8,345 nucleotides of DNA from Desulfobacteraceae bacterium (GTDB taxonomy: Bacteria > Desulfobacterota > Desulfobacteria > Desulfobacterales > JAABPS01). The position numbers and the translations under genes were made by a program. The stretch lies in contig JAABPS010000113.1 of assembly GCA_011391835.1 (NCBI GenBank), forward strand, positions 1 through 8,345, written 5' to 3'. Positions 1-5,386 of the stretch are shown here, piece after piece. The notes beneath the pieces were generated by a model that was not told the DNA's origin, made no database searches, and saw only the letters and a list, made by a program, of their open reading frames with translations. Positions within the stretch are counted from its first letter, which is position 1; every line of letters begins with the position of its first letter.

Positions 1-1298
1 GATTTTAAACCATCAACTGCATGGCTAATCGCTGTCTTGCTTTTTTCAAGGGCATGCGTTTGCCTCAAATTGGGAATCATGGTGTTCGTATCCATATCAA
101 CCCTGCCCATTGAAACTTCTTTAATTAAATCTTTTAATTCGCCAAGCCCTTTATTATACAACGCAGATATTTTTATTTTTGGAAGTTCCTTCCATAAAAC
201 GGGTATGCCGGGAAAGAATTCTTCATCAACAAGATCGGACTTATTCGCAGCAAGGATTATGTTCTTGTTTCCTATTTTTTCAAAGATCTTTTTATCATCT
301 TCATCTACATTAACACTTGCGTCTATGATAAAAACAACGATGTCTGCACTGCTGATATAATCCCACGCTTTATTCATCCCTAAAACTTCAACTGGATCTG
401 TTGATTCATGAAGACCCGCGGTATCAGAAATAGTTACCGGAATACCCCCCATATCGATTACCTCTTCAATAACATCTCTCGTTGTTCCTGGGATAGCGGT
501 AACAATCGCCCTTTCCTTTTGCAACAGGCAGTTCATAAGGCTTGATTTGCCGACATTGGGTTTTCCGACAATGCACAGTTTAAGGCCGTCTCTCAAAAAG
601 GAGCCAGTTCGATAATTCTGGATAAGTTCATCGATTTTAGAAATAATTGTCTCTTCAATCCATTTTGCATCCATACGGCTGTCAACAGCATCTTCAATAT
701 CTTCCGGAAAATCAATGGATGCTTCAAGAGAAACAAGCAGTTCCTCAAGTAGATTTCTGATATGTTCAATGTGTCTGCCAAGGTATCCGCTCGCCTGAGT
801 AACTGCGATTTCAAGTGCCCTTTCCGTCTTGGACCGGATAATATCCGCAACAGCTTCAGCCTGGGTAAGATCAACCCGCCCGTTTAGAAACGCTCTTTTC
901 GTAAATTCCCCGGGTTCAGCAATCCGTGCGCCTGCTTTTAAAACCAGCTCAAGAATTGACCTGAGTACCGCTGGCCCTGAGTGTGCGTTGATTTCAACGA
1001 CATCTTCCATGGTATAGGATTTGGGGGCTTTCATGTATGCCAAAAAAACCTCGTCAATCACCCGCCCATTTTCAGGATCGATGATCTTGCCCAGCAGAAG
1101 TTTGTGTGACTCAAAATGGAGTGTATTTCCATTTTCAATTCTATTCACCCCGGCTTTTGCTGATCCGGATCGCTTAAATAGTGAATGGGCGATTTTCAGC
1201 GCATCGCTCCCGGAAATCCGGATAATTCCTATACCGCCCGGTCCAGCAGGTGTGGATATGGCTGCAATTGTTGAATCGCTATCGAAGATTTTGTTCAT
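1..1298 (-). CDS. mnmE: tRNA modification GTPase MnmE (TrmE), C-terminus cut by window edge
   Basis: Reading leftward from the ATG at 1298, the frame stays open for 432 codons to the window edge with no frameshift. The N-terminal tetrahydrofolate-binding domain starts with TIAAISTPAGPGGIGIIRIS (about residues 10-29) and continues through PGEFTKRAFLNGR (129-141). The inserted G domain carries G1 GKPNVGKS (245-252), G2 GTTRD (271-275), G3 DTAG (292-295) followed by Glu298, G4 NKSD (352-355) and G5 SAL (378-380). Helices flank the G domain. MnmE acts in the cytoplasm with MnmG to place (carboxymethyl)aminomethyl groups on uridine 34 of certain tRNAs. The family is usually about 455-465 residues, so only the last few dozen are missing, including the usual C-terminal Cys motif. 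The start is the first after an in-frame stop; no clear Shine-Dalgarno site precedes it. It is probably the last visible gene of the rpmH operon. Identification is secure. Confidence 0.97.
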   Translation of the reverse strand, partial: MNKIFDSDSTIAAISTPAGPGGIGIIRISGSDALKIAHSLFKRSGSAKAGVNRIENGNTLHFESHKLLLGKIIDPENGRVIDEVFLAYMKAPKSYTMEDVVEINAHSGPAVLRSILELVLKAGARIAEPGEFTKRAFLNGRVDLTQAEAVADIIRSKTERALEIAVTQASGYLGRHIEHIRNLLEELLVSLEASIDFPEDIEDAVDSRMDAKWIEETIISKIDELIQNYRTGSFLRDGLKLCIVGKPNVGKSSLMNCLLQKERAIVTAIPGTTRDVIEEVIDMGGIPVTISDTAGLHESTDPVEVLGMNKAWDYISSADIVVFIIDASVNVDEDDKKIFEKIGNKNIILAANKSDLVDEEFFPGIPVLWKELPKIKISALYNKGLGELKDLIKEVSMGRVDMDTNTMIPNLRQTHALEKSKTAISHAVDGLK

Positions 1299-1540
1299 GT
1301 TACTTGATCTATATTAGGGTCTATATTAGAAATTCAGGGAAGCATTCCCGTTTTGTTTAAGTCTATAGTATTTATTCAGCAAAAAATGAGGGTGGATGAC
1401 TCGGGTCAGAATAAAGAATGAATCAAAATGCGGTCTTAAAAAGAGCGAAGCAACCCTATGATCAATACTATGCTGTTTGCAACGGAATGGTTCAGCGTAT
1501 TCTTTCGATTTTTTTAATTATTTCAAAATGTTAAGTAAAT
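1299..1540. other. 242-base jag-mnmE intergenic gap, no gene seen
   Basis: No open frame with a credible start and ribosome site was found on either strand. Just upstream of mnmE is an imperfect tandem 12-mer. A small GGGAA-GCA-TTCCC hairpin lies at 1337-1349. I see no convincing promoter or rho-independent terminator for the leftward operon here, so mnmE is probably transcribed through from jag, but this is inference. Confidence 0.6.
1306..1329 (-). repeat. Imperfect tandem 12-mer next to the mnmE start
   Basis: Two adjacent 12-base units, gatctatattag (1306-1317) and ggtctatattag (1318-1329) on the plus strand, match at 11 of 12 positions. On the mnmE sense strand each contains CTAATATAGA. 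The repeat ends seven bases before the mnmE ATG and takes the place where a Shine-Dalgarno site would be expected. Function unknown; it may be a chance duplication. Confidence 0.55.
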
Positions 1541-2308
1541 CTAAGGCGCTGGCCGTTGCCGTTTAGATGCCTTTTTTGCATTTTTCTTTGGAAAAATCAT
1601 AAGCTTTCGTATCAATCCATTTCCCAGACTTTGTGTTCTGACGTCAGCATCATCTTTTAATGCCAGATGAACAATTCTTCTCTCGTATGCATTCATTTGG
1701 CCTACTGTAACGGGTTTTCCATTGTTTTTTGACTTTTCAGCAAGCCGAAGCGCGAGACTCTCAAGGCTGGATTTTCGCTTCTGAAGATACCCATTGATAT
1801 CCACCTGAACGCGTATCCTGTCTTCGCTTTTTTTATTCACGCATTTTTCCACAATATACTGAATGGCCTCCAGGGTTTGACCGTGCTTTCCAATAAGAAT
1901 GGCTGAATTTCCTCCGGTGACACTATACAGTATCGTTTGTGAAGTCTTATCAATAGATATGACCGCATCGGTTGTCAGTAAATTTACGATCTGGCGAAGA
2001 ACATTCTCACCGATCCCAACCATTTCATCTGTTATAAAATGACCATCTGATTCTTCAGCAATGCCCGCATTCTCACGCGTTTCAATCCTCCGATCATCTT
2101 CTTTTTTCAACACTTCTTTTTGTTTCGGTTCTTCAGGAAGCGTAACAGTTATTTTAGCTTTTTTACTCCCCACAACGCCAAACATTCCAGTTGATCCATA
2201 AGAAATAACTTTATAATGAAGCTCCTCTTTGGAGATTTTGAGCTTATCGCAAGCTTTTTCAATCGCTTTTTCAACATTCTTGCCTTCGAACTCTAAATAA
2301 GGCGACAT
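1541..2308 (-). CDS. jag: KhpB/Jag family RNA-binding protein (Jag_N-KH-R3H)
   Basis: The 255-residue protein has the three domains of the Jag/KhpB (EloR) family. A Jag_N module (about 1-52) includes the YLEFEGKNVEKAIEKA stretch. A charged linker (about 55-95) leads to a KH domain (about 100-170) whose GxxG loop is GKHG (140-143). The R3H domain (about 172-241) carries the signature R210-x3-H214 within NAYERRIVHLAL. A basic tail (KKNAKKASKRQRPAP) follows. These are cytoplasmic RNA-binding proteins; in Gram-positive cocci they partner with KhpA and influence cell elongation and division, but the role in proteobacteria is less clear. It lies just after yidC (12 bases between the yidC stop and this start) with a strong GGAGGG site at 2314-2319, five bases before the ATG. 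The family call is firm; the physiological role here is inference. Confidence 0.95.
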   Translation of the reverse strand: MSPYLEFEGKNVEKAIEKACDKLKISKEELHYKVISYGSTGMFGVVGSKKAKITVTLPEEPKQKEVLKKEDDRRIETRENAGIAEESDGHFITDEMVGIGENVLRQIVNLLTTDAVISIDKTSQTILYSVTGGNSAILIGKHGQTLEAIQYIVEKCVNKKSEDRIRVQVDINGYLQKRKSSLESLALRLAEKSKNNGKPVTVGQMNAYERRIVHLALKDDADVRTQSLGNGLIRKLMIFPKKNAKKASKRQRPAP

Positions 2309-2320
2309 ACATTCCCTCCA

Positions 2321-3991
2321 TTATCCTGCAAGTTTCTTTTGAGTATAGTATTGCTGGGCAATTGATAAAATGTTGTTTACCAGCCAGTATAACACAAGAC
2401 CTGACGAAAAATTGATAAAAATCACAGTAAAAATAACCGGCATGAGCATCATTATTTTTGCCTGCGCCGGATCGCCTACAGGTGGCTGCATTTTCTGGGA
2501 CAATAGCATTGAGGCCCCCATGATGATGGTAAGAACCGGTATCCCGTATGGCGGCTGCATAAACGGAATGGAAATACCAAAATTGAAAAGACGATCCGGA
2601 GCTGAGAGATCATTAATCCACCCAAAAAAAGGAGCATGCCTCAACTCGATGGCGCCGTAAAGCATACGATAAAGCGCAAAAAATACAGGTATTTGTACAA
2701 TCATCGGAAGACACCCGCCCAAGGGGTTTATCTTATACGTTTTATACAGACCCATGAGCTCTTCATTCATCTTTTTCTTATCATCTTTGTATTTCTCTCT
2801 AATTTCCGTCATCAGGGGCTGTAATCTTTTCATTTCGTTCATCGATTTGTAGCTTTTTGTGCCAAGGGGCCACAGAACGATCTTTGTAAATATAGTTAAA
2901 ATGATAATGGCTACACCATAATTTGGAATAAAGCTATAAAGCTGGTTCATTATCCACAAACAGGGTTTTGCCAGAAAATCAAACCATCCAAAATTAACCG
3001 CTCGCGCCAGATCATAGCCTACACCTTTTAGAATCTGTATGCTCTTGGGCCCGAAAAACAGCTCATACTCAAATTGCTGGTCGTGTCCAGGAAGAATCGT
3101 TTTCTCGCTGGGTATATACCGGTTCATCATCACGCCTTTTTCATTGATATCCACCCGCATGGTCGCATCATCCGGTGTTTTTGGAATGAGGCTTGAAATA
3201 AAATAACGATCCTGATTGGCAACCCATCGCACCTGTCCTGAAAAGAGATTCTTTTCCTTAAGTTTTTTAATTTTAACTTCTTCAATCGTTTTGCCGATCA
3301 TGGCGCTCGGCCCTTCAAATCCAGATCCGCTTTGTTCCTTGGGCGCCTTATTCATCAGGGATAAGGTTAATTGATCCTTGATTGGGCTGTCTGATCTGTT
3401 TTTAACCGATATCGTCATCCCGATAACGTAGCTGTCCGGTGAAAACACATATTTCTTTTCTACAACAATGCCATCCTGAGACTGATATGAAAACAGGATC
3501 TCTTTCTTTTCAGAATTAACATCCATGGAGTCATACGCAATATCCGCTGTAAAAAGTCTATTTTCGAGGCTCTGGATGCTGTTTTGCTCAAATCCCATTA
3601 AAACAGATCCGGAATCCACCTCCTGAGAAATCATTTCAAGAGAAGCGGATTCTTCATCGACTTTTTCTTTGTATTTTTTTAATACAAAGCTCTTAACTGC
3701 TGCGCCCTTTTCAGTAATCAAAACTCTATATAATGGCGTATCAACACTGATAGATCTGGGCTCCCTGGAGGCGTCTTCAACGATTTCTTTTTGTTCTGCC
3801 GGCCATTTTTCAACATCCTGTTTCTTTTCGGGCATGCTGACCGTATCTTTAGCCGGCGCCTCCTGTGTCTGTTCCACATTTTTTGCTGGTTCAGGCTTGC
3901 GCTCGGTTCCTTTATCAGAGAAGAAAAATTGAAATACAATAAAAACAAGAAACGATAGCACAATGGCCAGCAATAATCTTAACTGCTCCAT
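2321..3991 (-). CDS. yidC: Membrane protein insertase YidC (Oxa1 family), Gram-negative type
   Basis: The 556-residue protein inserts and folds inner-membrane proteins, alone or with SecYEG. It has an N-terminal membrane anchor (about 4-25), a low-complexity charged stretch (28-80), and the large periplasmic P1 domain (about 82-335) typical of Gram-negative YidC. The conserved five-helix core follows: a helix near 358-376, the cytoplasmic coiled-coil hairpin (about 384-420, MKRLQPLMTEIREKYKDDKK), the NPLGGCLPM segment (422-430), and C-terminal helices ending near 545 with MPVIFTVIFINFSSGLVLYW. The conserved hydrophilic-groove arginine (R366 in E. coli) aligns with Lys370 here (ILTIFTKIVLWPL), so the charge is kept. 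The length matches the family (about 540-560). A good AGGAG at 3998-4002, six bases upstream, supports the start. Its neighbours yidD upstream and jag downstream are the usual ones. Confidence 0.98.
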   Translation of the reverse strand: MEQLRLLLAIVLSFLVFIVFQFFFSDKGTERKPEPAKNVEQTQEAPAKDTVSMPEKKQDVEKWPAEQKEIVEDASREPRSISVDTPLYRVLITEKGAAVKSFVLKKYKEKVDEESASLEMISQEVDSGSVLMGFEQNSIQSLENRLFTADIAYDSMDVNSEKKEILFSYQSQDGIVVEKKYVFSPDSYVIGMTISVKNRSDSPIKDQLTLSLMNKAPKEQSGSGFEGPSAMIGKTIEEVKIKKLKEKNLFSGQVRWVANQDRYFISSLIPKTPDDATMRVDINEKGVMMNRYIPSEKTILPGHDQQFEYELFFGPKSIQILKGVGYDLARAVNFGWFDFLAKPCLWIMNQLYSFIPNYGVAIIILTIFTKIVLWPLGTKSYKSMNEMKRLQPLMTEIREKYKDDKKKMNEELMGLYKTYKINPLGGCLPMIVQIPVFFALYRMLYGAIELRHAPFFGWINDLSAPDRLFNFGISIPFMQPPYGIPVLTIIMGASMLLSQKMQPPVGDPAQAKIMMLMPVIFTVIFINFSSGLVLYWLVNNILSIAQQYYTQKKLAG

Positions 3992-4229
3992 ACCTTTCTC
4001 CTAAATTTTCTATTTAACAATAACCGGGTCATAGTGTTCTGATACAAAGAAAATTCATTATAAAATTGATTATCCAGTTTTAGCTGCTGCATATTACAAA
4101 AGAACCAGTGATAAGGATGGCAGCTCATCTGTCAGGGCCAAAGGGAGTCATCTCCTGAAATTTTCTGATAGCCCGGACATATATTGAGTTCATGGGGTTG
4201 TCGAGAATGATGGCTTAGACCTAATCTAA
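3992..4229. other. 238-base yidD-yidC intergenic gap, possible internal promoter
   Basis: yidD and yidC are commonly almost adjacent, but here 238 bases separate them. No convincing gene is present. On the yidC sense strand there is a perfect TATAAT (4057-4062) and a nearby GATAAT (about 4069-4074), but no good -35 box at the right distance. A short GGAG-ATGA-CTCC hairpin lies near 4145-4157. The gap could hold an extra promoter or processing site for yidC; this is weakly supported. Confidence 0.35.
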
Positions 4230-4448
4230 TTATGGAACGTGATCAATACCTCCCGGATGAAACGGGTGGCACTTTAAAATTCGTTTAACTGCCAGCGGAA
4301 TTCCCTTAAATGGACCATAATTAGATATTGCTTGATAGGCATAATCGGAACAGGTTGGATAAAAACGACAGGCTGGTGATAAAAAAGGCGATATAATATA
4401 TTTATACGCTTTGATAAAAAAAAGAATAAGTTTTTGAATTATATTAAT
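4230..4448 (-). CDS. yidD: Membrane protein insertion efficiency factor YidD, no ATG/GTG/TTG start
   Basis: This frame gives a complete YidD: an amphipathic N-terminus (IQKLILFFIKAYKYIISP), the Cys motif CRFYPTCSDYA (27-37, counted from the ATT at 4448) and the C-terminal CHPFHPGGIDHVP just before the stop at 4230-4232. YidD is a small peripheral protein on the cytoplasmic face of the inner membrane that assists YidC-dependent insertion. At about 70-72 residues the length is normal. There is no ATG, GTG or TTG in frame between the stop at 4470-4472 and the conserved core. Candidate starts are ATT at 4446-4448, eight bases after GAGG (4457-4460), and ATA at 4440-4442, which overlaps the rnpA stop as ATAA. 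The ATT start is chosen for spacing only; it overlaps rnpA by 10 bases. Alternatively, expression could occur by -1 frameshift from rnpA. Gene identity is firm, start uncertain. Confidence 0.9.
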   Translation of the reverse strand: MNIIQKLILFFIKAYKYIISPFLSPACRFYPTCSDYAYQAISNYGPFKGIPLAVKRILKCHPFHPGGIDHVP

Positions 4449-4798
4449 TTTTTTGGCCTCTGTATTTTTTCAAATACCTCTTTCAGGGATGCATGAGCCA
4501 GACTGGATTCAATTCCTGCGGCTTCTTTCTTGGCTATAACATTGATATTCCAAAAACCTGAAATGGTGTGCCTGTTCAATCTGAAAAACTCTCGAGTTTG
4601 ACGTTTGATTCTATTTCTTACAGCAGCCTTTCCAACCCTTTTCGATACTGTTATTCCAAGGCGTGTTCGATGAACCTGACTGGGTGAATAAATAACGATA
4701 AATTGTTTGTTTTGAATTTTTTTTGTAAATTTAGACGGTTCGATAAACTCCGAACGCTTTAATAGTCTGTCAGCCTTGGTAAACCCGAATAACCCCAA
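4439..4798 (-). CDS. rnpA: Ribonuclease P protein component
   Basis: The 119-residue basic protein is the protein subunit of RNase P, which helps the catalytic RNA bind precursor tRNA and process its 5' end. The hallmark RNR motif is present as RNRIKRQTREFFR (61-73), preceded by RLGITVSKRVGKAAV (46-60) and the N-terminal substrate-groove part FTKADRLLKRSEF (6-18). Length is typical (110-130). The start is a TTG at 4796-4798: an in-frame TAA occurs shortly upstream and no ATG or GTG lies between. A strong AGGAGG (4810-4815) precedes it by 11 bases, a little long. The gene follows rpmH by 68 bases and overlaps yidD at its 3' end. Confidence in identity is high; the TTG start is supported by the family N-terminus and the Shine-Dalgarno site. 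Confidence 0.96.
   Translation of the reverse strand: MGLFGFTKADRLLKRSEFIEPSKFTKKIQNKQFIVIYSPSQVHRTRLGITVSKRVGKAAVRNRIKRQTREFFRLNRHTISGFWNINVIAKKEAAGIESSLAHASLKEVFEKIQRPKKLI
4448..4454 (-). other. A AAA AAA heptamer at the rnpA/yidD junction, possible -1 slip site
   Basis: In the rnpA frame the sequence reads CCA AAA AAA TTA ATA TAA. The seven A residues therefore fall in the X XXY YYZ phase of known -1 frameshift sites. A -1 slip on this run moves the ribosome into the yidD frame (ATT AAT ATA ATT CAA), which is open to the yidD stop. No clear downstream stem-loop or correctly spaced upstream stimulator is visible, so this is only a candidate. Confidence 0.35.
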
Positions 4799-4815
4799 AT
4801 AGTGCTTTCCCTCCT
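4796..4815 (-). promoter_or_regulatory. Ribosome site and TTG start that define rnpA
   Basis: AGGAGG on the minus strand (4810-4815) lies 11 bases before the TTG at 4796-4798. Because the same frame has a TAA a few codons upstream and no ATG or GTG in between, this site decides the rnpA start. Confidence 0.75.
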
Positions 4816-4866
4816 CAATATGTTATGTGTTCATCTTGATCCGCAAGGATCTCATGCGTTTTCTAT

Positions 4867-5001
4867 TTAAGCCACCAGCCGGATTCTTCCTTTGGCTCTT
4901 CTCCGGTTAATGACTCTTCTGCCCTGTTTGGTTGACATCCTTTTTAAAAATCCATGCGTTCGTGCTTTTTTAATCCTGCTGGGTTGATAAGTCCTTTTCA
5001 T
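4867..5001 (-). CDS. rpmH: 50S ribosomal protein bL34
   Basis: This 44-residue gene encodes MKRTYQPSRIKKARTHGF followed by the typical Arg/Lys-rich remainder, ending RRRAKGRIRLVA. It matches bL34 along its full length. bL34 is a small basic protein of the large ribosomal subunit. The ATG at 4999-5001 follows AGAGG (5011-5015) by nine bases. The gene heads the leftward operon, with rnpA 68 bases downstream, the near-universal bacterial order. Another ATG just upstream is out of frame. Identification is essentially certain. Confidence 0.98.
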   Translation of the reverse strand: MKRTYQPSRIKKARTHGFLKRMSTKQGRRVINRRRAKGRIRLVA

Positions 5002-5095
5002 AATCCATATCCTCTATAATAGGTGTTAGCATCAACAACGTTTTTTAACATATCAGAATCGATCACAATCCATCACTACTGCCAATTAAACCTGC

Positions 5096-5126
5096 TATAT
5101 AAATCACAAGATGATACCTGTGTCAA
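5096..5126 (-). promoter_or_regulatory. Putative sigma-70-type promoter for the rpmH operon
   Basis: On the minus strand a perfect -35 TTGACA (5121-5126) is followed after 17 bases by TTTATA (5098-5103), or after 19 bases by TATATA (5096-5101). The -10 element is imperfect. Its place about 80 bases upstream of the rpmH ribosome site, and the perfect -35, make it the best candidate on this strand. Confidence 0.5.
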
Positions 5127-5268
5127 TAATCAAATATGCCGCTATTCATCAACCAAAAGACAAACAAAAGGGTCAATGGAGTCAACAGCCAGTTTTGCTT
5201 AATAAAACCTGTTTTTTCAGGAATATAGAAAATCTGTCCTTGTATGTCAAGCCAAACTCAGCTACATG

Positions 5269-5297
5269 ATCATGCAGTTCTGCGTGACAATCATGCA
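5269..5297 (+). repeat. Paired ATCATGCA direct repeats, candidate regulator site
   Basis: ATCATGCA occurs at 5269-5276 and again at 5290-5297. The start-to-start distance is 21 bases, close to two DNA turns. The first copy overlaps a palindrome, ATGATCAT (5266-5273). The pair lies just upstream of the putative exporter promoter, where an activator would bind. Chance is not excluded. Confidence 0.35.
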
Positions 5298-5324
5298 TCT
5301 TTTTGCGCGGCACAGGCTATTTTC

Positions 5325-5353
5325 TGGAGAAATATTTATTCGTTCTGTATAAT
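5325..5353 (+). promoter_or_regulatory. Putative sigma-70-type promoter for the RND exporter gene
   Basis: A perfect -10 TATAAT (5348-5353) is preceded, with a 17-base spacer, by TGGAGA (5325-5330), which matches TTGACA at four of six positions. Transcription would begin near 5360, giving a short leader before the AGGGGG ribosome site at 5373-5378. Confidence 0.5.
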
Positions 5354-5386
5354 TGAGCATCTTCTATATCCAAGGGGGTGTAAAAC

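Larger units (their letters stand above)
5002..5386. other. 385-base divergent intergenic region
   Basis: This region separates the leftward rpmH operon from the rightward RND exporter gene. It holds a likely promoter for each side, listed separately, and a pair of 8-base direct repeats. The leader from the leftward promoter to the rpmH ribosome site is roughly 75 bases. I found no dnaA, no tRNA, no cluster of DnaA boxes and no convincing small gene in it. Confidence 0.7.

Noticed and set aside
593..874. Minus-strand open frame of 93 codons within mnmE
   Set aside because: It lies out of frame inside mnmE, whose own frame is open throughout with all G motifs; it is a shadow.
1337..1358. GGGAA-GCA-TTCCC hairpin followed by T residues on the plus strand
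   Set aside because: The stem is only five pairs and there is no plus-strand gene upstream for it to terminate.
2950..2958. Perfect DnaA box TTATCCACA
   Set aside because: It is a single copy inside the yidC coding region with no cluster, AT-rich unwinding element or dnaA nearby, so it is not evidence for an origin.
4125..4193. 22-residue minus-strand frame in the yidD-yidC gap
   Set aside because: No Shine-Dalgarno site and no recognisable sequence; too short to support.
5208..5221. CCTG-TTTTTT-CAGG inverted repeat in the divergent region
   Set aside because: Four-pair stem only, too weak to call a terminator or operator.
5308..5324. Sigma-54-like GGCAC element upstream of the exporter
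   Set aside because: The required GC of the -12 element is absent at the correct distance.
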